The notes under the pieces are model-generated. The model was given only the letters and a program-made list of their open reading frames with translations, was not told the origin of the DNA and ran no database searches. Below, one piece after another: positions 44,529-54,705 of a DNA stretch of 64,000 nucleotides. Each line of letters begins with the position of its first letter. Positions within the stretch are counted from its first letter, which is position 1. The position numbers were made by a program, and so were the translations under genes. The DNA is from Orychophragmus violaceus (taxonomy: Eukaryota; Streptophyta; Magnoliopsida; Brassicales; Brassicaceae), in NCBI GenBank assembly GCA_030180135.1, contig CM058232.1:62331330-62395329 (forward strand), given 5' to 3'.

Positions 44529-46978
44529 ATGTCAAGCACAACAACACAAAACACTTTCTCGATCCGGTCTGCCCTTGAGAAGGACAAACTGAACGGATCA
44601 AACTTCCTGAACTGGTCCAGGAACCTGAGACTTGTGCTCAGGCAGGAGAAGAAGGCTTATGTCCTTGAAAGAGTTCTCCCCCCTAGACCTGCGAATAATG
44701 CCGCACAAGCTGTGTAGAATGCTTGGGATACGCATTCTTCAGATGCTAATGACGTGGTTTGCCTAATGTTGGCGACAATGGCTCCCGAACTGCAGATGCA
44801 GTGGGAAGGCCTGACTTGTCCCATGGAACTGATGGCAAACCTGAAAGCGTTGTTTCAGGAGCAGGCTCGTACAGAGAGATTCCAAACTGTAAAGAATCTC
44901 TTGGACTGTAAAATGGCTAAGGATGCAGCAGTGAGTCCACATGTTCTGAAAATGATGGGTTATCCCGATCATTTGACTAGACTCGACTGTCCTATAAGCC
45001 AAGAGCTTGCTTGTGATATCGTTCTGCAGTCTCTTACTCCTGCATATGACCAGTTCATCTTGAACTATAATATGCATGGGTTGATAAAGACTTTGCCTGA
45101 GCTACATGGTATGCTCAAGACTGCAGAACCTAATCTGAAGAAGGCCAAGGAGCCGTCTGTACTCATGGTGCAGAAGGGCAAGGGTTTCAAGAAATCCGCT
45201 GCAGACAAGGGAAAGGGCAAGGCAGTCAACAATGAAAAGGCCAAGCCCAAGCCCGTGTCTAAAGCTGGGCCTTCTGATATCTGCCACTTTTGCAAAGAGG
45301 CAGGGCATTATCGCAGGGACTGTAAGAAATACCAGGAAAGTCTGAAGAAGAAGAAGAAGTCCTTGGAGACTACTGCTTCAGGTATTTTTGTTATTGAAGT
45401 AAATAATACTACTTCTGATAATACCACTTGGGTATTAGATACTGGATGTGGGGCTCATATTTGTACTAATATGCAGGCACTCAGCAACAGTAGAAGGTTG
45501 AAGCAAGGGCAAGTAGAGTTGCGGGTTGGCAATGGAGCGAAGGTTCCAGCACTGGCCGTTGGCACTTACTTGTTGTCTTTACCTTCTGGATTGATTTTAG
45601 AACTTGAGAATTGTTATTTTGTACCTGCTATAAGCAGAAATATCATTTCGGTTTCATTATTGGATTTGCAAGGATTTGATTTTTCTATTAAGAATAAATT
45701 GTGTTCCTTTAATCTCAATAATATGTTCTATGGCTGTGCCCCTCTTATTAATGGGATGTACATGCTGGATCAATCTGCTCCAGTATATAACATTAATACA
45801 AAACGGTTCAAATCTAACGAAGAAAATGAAACGTTTCTCTGGCATTGTCGTTTGGGGCACATTAGTGAGAAACGCGTCAAGAGGCTCCATTCAAATGGAC
45901 TTTTGGGCTCATTTGACTTTGAGTCTTGTGAGCAATGCGAATCTTGCCTAATGGGCAAAATGACACGGGCCCCTTTTAATAAACCCACAGAAAGGGCCAG
46001 TGAACTATTGGGCCTGATACATACTGACGTGTGTGGCCCAATGTCCACAAATGCTAGAGGAAACTATCAGTACTTCATCACATTCACTGATGATTTCAGT
46101 AGATATGGATATGTCTACTTGATGAAACATAAGTCGGAAACCTTTGAGAAGTTCAAAGAATTCCAGAATGAAGTACAGAACCAGCTTGGTAAAAGTATTA
46201 AGGCTCTTCGGTCGGACCGAGGAGGAGAATACTTGAGCCGGGAATTCCGTGATCATCTGAGTGAATGTGGGATCATCTCCCAACTCACACCTCCTGGAAC
46301 ACCTCAGTGGAATGGTGTGTCTGAGAGAAGGAATCGGACATTGTTAGATATGGTCCGGTCCATGATGAGTCACACAGACCTTCCTATATCCCTTTGGGGA
46401 TATGCTTTGCTGACCGCAACGTTCACACTGAACATAGTGCCATCAAAATCAGTAGCAAAGACACCATATGAGTTATGGACTGGAAAGGCTCCAGCAATGT
46501 CTTTTCTCAGAATTTGGGGTTGTGAAGCCTATGTCAAAAGATTAATCTCAGACAAGCTTACACCAAAATCTGACAAATGCTACTTCATTGGTTATCCTAG
46601 GGATACCAAGGCTTATTACTTCTATCTGCGGTCCGAGAACAAGATCTTTGTTGCTCGGGATTGTACTTTTCTTGAGAGAGAATTTCTCTCTAAGAAAGAT
46701 AGTGGGAGTAAGGTACAACTTGATGAAATTCAAGAAGGACAGGAACCTGTTCAACCTAATGAGGAAGAACAGCAGGATGAATTACATGAAGTTGTAATAT
46801 CACCTGAACCTGCAGTACCTGAAGTTCGAAGATCCGGAAGGATCCGTCACGAACCCGATAGATATCAGGGATTCCTCGTGACTAATTGCCATGATCTTTT
46901 GATCATTGACGGTGATGAACCCTCGAACTTTGCAGAAGCCATGATGGGCCCTGACTCCTTAAAGTGGCGTGAAGCCAC
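44529..46978 (+). pseudogene. Copia-E gag-pol, first part (gag, protease, integrase), cut by Copia-F
   Basis: The ATG at 44529 (MSSTTTQNTFSIRS) follows TTTCAG. A single TAG at 44715-44717 breaks the frame; the rest, 44718-46978, is open. Gag has the CHFCKEAGHYRRDC knuckle, then protease DTGCGAHIC, pre-integrase HCRLGH...CESCLMGK, and integrase HTDVCGP, RSDRGGEY and NGVSERRN. At 46978, after KWREAT, Copia-F is inserted with target copy GCCAC. The RT and RNase H follow at 54706 in the same reading frame once the insert and one target copy are discounted. The protein is about 88-90% like Copia-F by eye. Confidence 0.92.
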
Positions 46979-47613
46979 TGTTGGAATTATGTCCAGTAAT
47001 CTCTGTACTGTCTCTAGAAAGTAAGAGTATGTCAATGATCAGACATAAGTCATATAATACTGGGGGTCATGATGGCTTGCTAGAGTCCGCTCATGATCTA
47101 TAAGTCTTGGACTTATTGCCTTTATTATATGATCCCATATGGGTCACACGCCTAAGCTAACGGGAAAATACGAAGGAACGGTTTAGCAGAAGTACGGTAA
47201 AAGTGCTAGGCATTTACTGTACTTAGAGAGACTAAAGGGCCTGATTAAATCCCTTGGATTTAATCAGAACTGAGAATTGGGCCCAAAAGCCCATGAGAAC
47301 TAGAAGGGATTTTAATGACTAAAATCAGACCTAGCTCTCTAATTTTCTCAGCACTCTGCGCCTCCCTCCTCTCTCTCTGCGCCTCCTCTCTCAGCTGGTC
47401 TAGCAGCCAAATTTCCCGGTGTGCGTGTGTGAGCCTTTGGAGGATCCATCTCTTGGTGGTTCTGCTGATCTCTGACCCTTACCTCCTATTCCGCTGCAAA
47501 ACAAGGTAACAGGTGAGATCTGTTATGTTTCTATTCAAGAGAACCTAGATCTGCATGTTTAGTAGGATGAATCAATCTGAGAATTGAATCAGGAGACACT
47601 AAACGATTCAACA
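46979..47613 (+). repeat. Copia-F 5' LTR
   Basis: 635 bp, TGTTGGAATTATG...CGATTCAACA. The U3 part is about 93% like Copia-C, the rest much less. Confidence 0.96.
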
Positions 47614-47614
47614 G

Positions 47615-47626
47615 TGGTATCAGAGC
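47615..47626 (+). promoter_or_regulatory. Copia-F primer binding site (tRNA-iMet)
   Basis: TGGTATCAGAGC one base after the LTR. Confidence 0.95.
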
Positions 47627-49237
47627 TATTGGTTCTGTGGTTTTTCTTGTTTAGAATCATGTTTAGGATTGTTTAAAGAGGTGTTTTTGAATCAATCTAC
47701 TGATAAGAGAAAAACACTTAAGATACAAAGAATTAAAACCTAAACAAACAAGAAATCGCATGATCCGATCTATATGAATCGGTATGCGTCGGAATGATGA
47801 TAGCCAAAGGATCATCATGTCCGGATCGAGCAACGCACGGTGAACCGATCGCATGGATCGATTGATCGATCGCATGGATCGACCCGAGCTCGTCCGATCA
47901 TGTCCCGCACCGCAGTCGAGACCGAGGGCCGAGTGGATCATCGCGATCGCACGCCTCGTCACGTCCCGATCGTCCCATCCCGTCCCGACCATCGACCCAC
48001 CGCGGAAGCATGATGGCTTGCGGCTGGACGATCGTTTCTCGATCGCGAAGCTAGGTCACGACCGTGATCGGTTCGTGACCAATCGGTTCGGTTCGGTTAA
48101 TGGTTCGGTTTAAAACTGATTAAAAAAATTAATCGTCACGGTTTAATAAACAGACTTAATAAATTTATTAAGTTCTGGTCAAACCGGGATAAGAAATCCA
48201 AAGTCGAAAAATTGGATTTTGTGCCTAAACCAGTGATTTTCTAATTTGATTTGGTTGGACCAAATAAATTGAGAAAATCCGGTTTAGTAAATAACCGGTT
48301 GACAATTGTGGTCATCGTAGTAATTAATTTTGGTTAGACCAATTTTAATGAACCAGACCGGTTATGTCATTTAATTGGACAATTGGGTTATGTCTTGGAC
48401 ATGGACCAATTCTTGGGCCTCGGGCCAAGAAGTTAAAACAATTGGGCCAATTATTTGAGTCTTTTCTTCAGAATTAATTTAAAATTTATTTTATAAAATT
48501 ATAAAATCGATTTTTAAATTAATAAGTTTCCAAAAATTTTGAAATTAGAAAGTTTCTTAAATTATAAGTTTCTAGATTTGCATGTTTTGGATTTTAGGAA
48601 GTTTCCATTTTTAGAAAGTTTCCAATTTTAGGAAGTTTCCAATTTTAGAAAGTTTCCAAAATTAGTAGGTTTCCCAAAAAGGAAAGTTTCCCAAAATAGC
48701 AATCTTCTGTTTTGGGATAAAATTTTAATAAACCTACAAACCTCAAACAATATCAAGCGTTGGATGTCTTGTCCAGTCTATGTCAGCTGTCGAAGCCCAT
48801 TCAATTGTACTCATGGCCTTACAGTGTGAGGGTGTCTACTTTTGCGTGGGTAAGACGGTTTGTGATTCATAAATGTCATTGGGAGTCCCAGACATTAATG
48901 ATTACATGACAGTATAGTCTGGTTTTCTTGACTAGGCCATCGGGAGTCCCGGGCGTTGAGACATCAGAGTGAATTGGGCCTCGGGCCCAGATTCACAACC
49001 AAGAGTTATATCACGGATATAATTAGCCGAGATAGGGCTTACCGATATAAGCTAAGGTTGGGTGACGGCCAGTGGCCCACTTTAATCTTAGTTATATGTG
49101 GATCTTGGAATCATTATATTCTATTGAGGGTAACTTATGTTATTGAATATAATGCGTGATTAATCATATTAAATTTAATACAAGATTAATCAAATTGAAC
49201 ATATTAACTAATAACCTTTTTATCTTATATTTCAGCT
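47627..49237 (+). other. Copia-F 5' leader
   Basis: 1.6 kb. A GC- and GATCG-rich island at 47826-48085 includes GATCGATTGATCGATCGC. It is followed by the conserved AT-rich part with GAAAGTTTCCAA-like units (48517-48705), the 67-codon frame (48956-49159) and TTTCAGCT before ATG. The TTTCAG next to the start is conserved in A, C, E and F, so a leader intron with its acceptor here is possible. Confidence 0.8.
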
Positions 49238-52200
49238 ATGACTACTACAAGCACTCAAAACACATTCTCAATCCGGTCTGTTCTCGAGAAGGAGAAGCTG
49301 GCTGGAACGAACTTCCTGACGTGGTCAAGGAACTTGAGGCTAGTCCTCAAGCAGGAGAAGAAGGATTATGTCCTTCGTGATCCCCTCCCCGAGAGGCCTC
49401 CTAACAATGCCGCCAGGACTCTGCATAATGCTTGGAAAAAGCATTCGTCAGATGAAAATGATGTCTATTGCCTGATGTTGGCGACAATGACTGATGAGCT
49501 GCAAATGCAGTTCGAGAGTGTGTTGTCACCCATCGAGATAATGGCAAGCCTGAAATCGCTTTTTCAGGAGCAAGCAAGGACTGAGAGGTTTCAGACAGTT
49601 AAGAACCTCTTAGACTGTAAGTTGGCTGCAAATGCGGCAGTGAGTCCTCATGTCTTGAAGATGATGGGTTATCTCGATCATCTTCAGAAACTCGACTGCC
49701 CTATCAGCCAGGAACTTGCCTGCGACATCGTTCTGCAGTCTTTACCTGCAAGCTATGATCAGTTCATCCTGAACTTCAATATGCATGGCTTGAGTAAGAC
49801 ATTGCCTGAGCTTCACGGAATGCTCAAGACTGCAGAGCCCAACTTGAGGAAAACTGCCAAGGACCCTAATGTGCTTATGGTGCAAAAGGGCAAGGTCTTT
49901 AAGAAATCCTCTGCCAAGGACAAGGGAAAGGCTAAGGCTGTCCAAGTCTCGGACAAGGACACGCCAAAGCCCAAGCCCAAATCCAAGGCTGGGCCTACTG
50001 ACATCTGCAGGTTCTGTAAAGAACCAGGGCATTGGAGGAGAGAATGTAAGAAATTCCAAGAAGGTCTAAAGGAATTGAAGAAGAAGACTCTCGAGACTTC
50101 TTCATCAGGTATTTTTGTTATAGAAGTTAATACAACTACTTCTGATAATACCTCATGGGTTATGGATACTGGTTGTGGGGCTCATATTTGTACTAATATG
50201 CAGGCACTCAGCAACAGTAGGAGGCTGAAGCAAGGACAAGTGGAGCTACGAGTTGGGAATGGAGCGAAAGTTCATGCACTAGCTGTAGGCACATACTTGT
50301 TGTCTTTACCTTCGGGATTGGTTTTAGAACTCAATAATTGTTATTTTGTACCTGCGAAAAGCAGAAATATTATTTCAATTTCTTTGTTGGATTTGGAAGG
50401 TTATGATTTTTCAGTTAAGAATAAATTATGTTCCTTCAATCGCAACAATTTGTTCTATGGTTGTGCCCCTCTTACGAATGGGCTTTACATACTTGATCAA
50501 TCCGCGCCAATTTATAACATTGATACCAAACGGTTCAAACCTAATGAGGAGAACCGAACGTTTCTATGGCATTGTCGTTTAGGGCACATCAGCGAGAAAC
50601 GCATCAAGAGGCTCCATTCGAATGGACTTCTTGGCTCATTTGACTTTGAGTCATGTGAGAAATGCGAATCCTGCATGATGGGCAAAATGACACGGGCCCC
50701 CTTTAATAAACCTAACGAGAGGGCCAGTGACTTATTGGGCCTGATACACACTGATGTGTGTGGCCCAATGTCCACAAATGCAAGAGGAAACTATCAGTAC
50801 TTCATTACCTTCACTGATGATTTCAGTAGGTATGGATATGTTTATTTAATGAAACATAAGTCTGAATCTTTTGAGAAGTTCAGAGAATTCCAAAATGAAG
50901 TACAGAACCAACTTGGCAAAAGCATTAAGGCTCTTCGGTCCGACCGAGGAGGAGAATACTTAAGCCAAGAATTCAGTGATCATCTAAGAGAGTGTGGGAT
51001 CGTGTCCCAACTCACTCCTCCTGGAACACCTCAATGGAATGGTGTGTCTGAGAGGAGAAATCGGACCTTATTAGATATGGTTCGGTCTATGATGAGTCAC
51101 ACAGACCTTCCAATATCCCTTTGGGGATATGCTCTGCTAACAGCAGTGTTCACTCTAAATAGAGCGCCATCGAAAGCAGTAGCAAAGACACCATATGAAT
51201 TATGGACTGGAGTGGCTCCAGTGCTGTCTTATCTAAGAATTTGGGGTTGTGAAGCCTATGTCAAGAGATTAATCTCAGACAAGCTTACACCAAAGTCTGA
51301 TAAATGCTACTTCATTGGTTATCCGAAAGAAACCAAGGCTTATTACTTCTATCTACGTTCCGAGAACAAGATTTTTGTTGCCCGGGATTGTAACTTTCTT
51401 GAGAGGGAGTTTCTCTCTAAGAAAGACAGTGGGAGTAAGGTACTGCTTGAAGAAATTCAAGATGAACAGGATACTGCTCAACCTAATGAGGAAAAGCAGC
51501 AGGAGGACCTACAAGAAATTGTAGAGCCTGAACCTGTAGTACCTGAAGTTCGAAGATCCGGGAGGATCCGTCACGAACCCGAGAGATATCAAGGATTCCT
51601 CGTGACTAACTGTCATGATCTTCTGATCATTGATGGTGATGAACCATCGAACTTCAATCAAGCCATGATGGGCCCAGATTCCTCTAAGTGGCGTAAGGCC
51701 ACTGATTCCGAAATGGACTCCATGTCAGTCAACCAAGTGTTTTCGTTGGTTGACTTACCCGCTGGTGTAAAAGCCATCGAGTGCAAATGGATCTTCAAGA
51801 AGAAGATTGACGTGGATGGAAATGTCCAGATTTATAAAGCCAGGTTGGTGGCAAAAGGTTTCAGACAAGTTCACGGTGTGGATTACGATGAAACCTATTC
51901 CCCAGTGGCAATGATGAAATCTATTCGGATTCTACTAGCAACTGCAGCTTTTCATGATTATGAAATTTGGCAGATGGACGTGAAAACCGCCTTCCTGAAT
52001 GGAATTCTGGAAGAGGATGTGTATATGACACAACCTGACGGTTACATAGATCCAAAGAATGCTGGGAAGGTATGCAAGCTTCATAAATCCATTTATGGAT
52101 TGAAGCAAGCATCGAGGAGCTGGAATCTCCGTTTTGATGAAGCGATCAAGCAATTTGACTTCATCAGAAACGAAGAAGAACAATGCGTGTATAAGAAAAC

Positions 52201-53215
52201 TAGTGGGAGCAAGATAGTATTTCTTATCCTGTACGTCGATGACATACTGCTTCTCGGAAACGACGTTCCAATGCTAAAGTCGGTAAAGGACTGGCTTGGA
52301 AGTTGTTTTTCCATGAAAGACATGGGTGAAGCCGCATACGTTCTTGGAATCAGGATCTACCGGGATAGATCTAGATGGCTGATAGGCTTGTGTCAAGATT
52401 CATACATTGACAAAGTCCTACAAAGATTCAGCATGAAAGATTCCAAGAAGGGTTTCACGCCAATGGTACATGGCACAACGCTAAGCAAGAAGCAGAGCCC
52501 TACGACGGCTGCTGAGCTTGAGCGCATGAAGAATATTCCTTATGCATCTGCAATAGGATCTGTCATGTATGCCATGATCTGTACTCGTCCTGATGTTGCT
52601 TATGCATTGAGCATGACGAGTAGATACCAGTCAAATCCAGGTGAAAACCATTGGATTGCCGTCAAGAATATCCTGAAGTATCTAAGACATACTAAGGACA
52701 AGTTCTTGGTATACGGTGGAAGTGATGTGCTTAAAGTCAGTGGATTCACGGACGCAAGTTTCCAGACAGACCAAGATGATTTCCGGTCACAGTCCGGTTA
52801 TATCTTTTGTCTGAATGGCGGTGCAATCAGTTGGAGAAGCTCCAAGCAAGACACCGTTGCTGATTCCACTACAGAAGCTGAATATATCGCCGCTTCAGAA
52901 GCTGCGAAGGAAGCTGTTTGGATACGAAAGTTCATTATTGAACTAGGTGTGATACCAAATGCGGCTGAGCCTCTGGCACTGTTTTGTGATAACAATGGTG
53001 CTATTGCTCAGGCAAAGGAACCAAGATCACACCAGAAATCCAAGCATGTTCTAAGAAGATTTCACTTGATACGTGACATCATTAATAGAAAGGAAGTCAA
53101 GATCAGCCGAGTTCAGACAGATGAAAACGTCGCTGATCCATTGACAAAGCCACTCCCAAGACCTAAGCTCGAGTTCCTAACTGAAGCTGTAGGCATTAGA
53201 GACATTGAAATGTAA
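49238..53215 (+). CDS. Copia-F gag-pol polyprotein, intact
   Basis: 1,325 codons from MTTTSTQNTF to GIRDIEM. Domains with approximate residues: gag 1-250 (NFLTWSRNLRLVLKQ near 27); CCHC knuckle 257-270 (CRFCKEPGHWRREC); aspartic protease with DTG at about 310; pre-integrase HHCC 441-483 (HCRLGH...CEKCESCMMGK); integrase D at 503, D at 567 (RSDRGGEY), E at about 603 (NGVSERRN); RT from about 830 with LYVDDILLLG at about 997; RNase H from about 1167 (TDASFQ, TTEAEY, FCDNNGA, NVADPLTK). Every catalytic motif is present. PR before IN before RT defines Ty1/copia. The polyprotein would be cut by its own protease inside cytoplasmic particles, with integrase acting in the nucleus. Confidence 0.97.
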   Translation: MTTTSTQNTFSIRSVLEKEKLAGTNFLTWSRNLRLVLKQEKKDYVLRDPLPERPPNNAARTLHNAWKKHSSDENDVYCLMLATMTDELQMQFESVLSPIEIMASLKSLFQEQARTERFQTVKNLLDCKLAANAAVSPHVLKMMGYLDHLQKLDCPISQELACDIVLQSLPASYDQFILNFNMHGLSKTLPELHGMLKTAEPNLRKTAKDPNVLMVQKGKVFKKSSAKDKGKAKAVQVSDKDTPKPKPKSKAGPTDICRFCKEPGHWRRECKKFQEGLKELKKKTLETSSSGIFVIEVNTTTSDNTSWVMDTGCGAHICTNMQALSNSRRLKQGQVELRVGNGAKVHALAVGTYLLSLPSGLVLELNNCYFVPAKSRNIISISLLDLEGYDFSVKNKLCSFNRNNLFYGCAPLTNGLYILDQSAPIYNIDTKRFKPNEENRTFLWHCRLGHISEKRIKRLHSNGLLGSFDFESCEKCESCMMGKMTRAPFNKPNERASDLLGLIHTDVCGPMSTNARGNYQYFITFTDDFSRYGYVYLMKHKSESFEKFREFQNEVQNQLGKSIKALRSDRGGEYLSQEFSDHLRECGIVSQLTPPGTPQWNGVSERRNRTLLDMVRSMMSHTDLPISLWGYALLTAVFTLNRAPSKAVAKTPYELWTGVAPVLSYLRIWGCEAYVKRLISDKLTPKSDKCYFIGYPKETKAYYFYLRSENKIFVARDCNFLEREFLSKKDSGSKVLLEEIQDEQDTAQPNEEKQQEDLQEIVEPEPVVPEVRRSGRIRHEPERYQGFLVTNCHDLLIIDGDEPSNFNQAMMGPDSSKWRKATDSEMDSMSVNQVFSLVDLPAGVKAIECKWIFKKKIDVDGNVQIYKARLVAKGFRQVHGVDYDETYSPVAMMKSIRILLATAAFHDYEIWQMDVKTAFLNGILEEDVYMTQPDGYIDPKNAGKVCKLHKSIYGLKQASRSWNLRFDEAIKQFDFIRNEEEQCVYKKTSGSKIVFLILYVDDILLLGNDVPMLKSVKDWLGSCFSMKDMGEAAYVLGIRIYRDRSRWLIGLCQDSYIDKVLQRFSMKDSKKGFTPMVHGTTLSKKQSPTTAAELERMKNIPYASAIGSVMYAMICTRPDVAYALSMTSRYQSNPGENHWIAVKNILKYLRHTKDKFLVYGGSDVLKVSGFTDASFQTDQDDFRSQSGYIFCLNGGAISWRSSKQDTVADSTTEAEYIAASEAAKEAVWIRKFIIELGVIPNAAEPLALFCDNNGAIAQAKEPRSHQKSKHVLRRFHLIRDIINRKEVKISRVQTDENVADPLTKPLPRPKLEFLTEAVGIRDIEM

Positions 53216-54065
53216 TCTAAATTTGAGTGGGAGTTTGAGGGCTTTATTTAGTTATTGATATGTTCTTGTAAAACATTTTTATGATGTTTAATGAAATTAT
53301 TATTTCAAGATTATTTTAACTGTGATGAAATAATCGTTCCAAAGTGATATGAACCATTTTATAGGTCATCGAAGTAAGTGACTTGATCTTGAGTTATCAA
53401 AGTCATTTAGCTTGATCATGAGACCCTATATTTGATAGATGGCTTATATCATCATGTCCCTAGTCGAAGGTTGTTAAAATGGAACACCAACAACCGTGTG
53501 AGACTAGATTGGTATGTGACTTATGACAAAGTCTCAATGTGTCATAGATGCACGGCATCAAAGTCAGTACATAGGTGTATGTAGGGTACATACGACCGGA
53601 CAAGACCCGATTATAAGAACTCTTCAGGATATTTATATCTGTGTCATAAGAGATTCTTACTACGACTATAGAGTATAGTCCTTAGACCTGAGTTCGCATG
53701 CATGTGACTGCACATGAACTAATGCGCTTTGATCATTGTCTAATGCTGTCGTTAAGCGATGGTTATAAGGACCTTGATTGGGTGTATTATGAAATGAGTA
53801 GTTTACAGTGATGGAACAAGACGGGATTTGTCCCTCCAATATAAATGGAGTGAATATCTCTAGGCCAATCGGAGATTTGAATACTGGAAAATGCATGGCC
53901 ATGCTCAAACGGACTTTCCCGAGTCGTTTGGATTGTCAGTATCAAATCAGAGTCCGATAAACAAGATTAGGCTTTATAAGGATGACACTAATCTTGCCTT
54001 ATGACTAATCGAGATATTGAGACAAAAGGATTATGAATACAGAGATTCCAGTTCAAGTGGGAGAT
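53216..54065 (+). other. Copia-F 3' UTR with polypurine tract
   Basis: 850 bp. It begins near the tract AGTGGGAGTT (53226-53235) and ends with the true polypurine tract AAGTGGGAGAT (54055-54065) abutting the LTR. An 80-codon antisense frame (53666-53908) is shared with A and C. Confidence 0.85.
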
Positions 54066-54700
54066 TGTTGGAATTATGTCCAGTAATCTCTGTACTGTCT
54101 CTAGAAAGTAAGAGTATGTCAATGATCAGACATAAGTCATATAATACTGGGGGTCATGATGGCTTGCTAGAGTCCGCTCATGATCTATAAGTCTTGGACT
54201 TATTGCCTTTATTATATGATCCCATATGGGTCACACGCCTAAGCTAACGGGAAAATACGAAGGAACGGTTTAGCAGAAGTACGGTAAAAGTGCTAGGTAT
54301 TTACTGTACTTAGATAGACTAAAGGGCCTGATTAAATCCCTTGGATTTAATCAGAACTGAGAATTGGGCCCAAAAGCCCATGAGAACTAGAAGGGATTTT
54401 AATGACTAAAATCAGACCTAGCTCTCTAATTTTCTCAGCACTCTGCGCCTCCCTCCTCTCTCTCTGCGCCTCCTCTCTCAGCTGGTCTAGCAGCCAAATT
54501 TCCCGGTGTGCGTGTGTGAGCCTTTGGAGGATCCATCTCTTGGTGGTTCTGCTGATCTCTGACCCTTACCTCCTATTCCGCTGCAAAACAAGGTAACAGG
54601 TGAGATCTATTATGTTTCTATTCAAGAGAACCTAGATCTGCATGTTTAGTAGGATGAATCAATCTGAGAATTGAATCAGGAGACACTAAACGATTCAACA
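54066..54700 (+). repeat. Copia-F 3' LTR
   Basis: 635 bp; differs from the 5' LTR at three bases (in GGCATT, AGAGAGAC and ATCTGTTATG). Confidence 0.96.
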
Positions 54701-54705
54701 GCCAC

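Larger units (their letters stand above)
46979..54700 (+). mobile_element. Copia-F: nearly intact young Ty1/copia element
   Basis: Flanked by GCCAC (46974-46978 and 54701-54705). LTRs are both 635 bp and differ at three positions. It has the iMet PBS, a full polyprotein of 1,325 codons without interruption, a 3' UTR and an intact purine tract. All parts needed for copying are visible, so recent or present activity is plausible. Inserted in Copia-E pol between integrase and RT. Confidence 0.97.

Noticed and set aside
47315..47509. 64-codon frame in Copia-F LTRs
   Set aside because: Ser/Leu-rich CT-repeat translation within an LTR; not supported as a protein.
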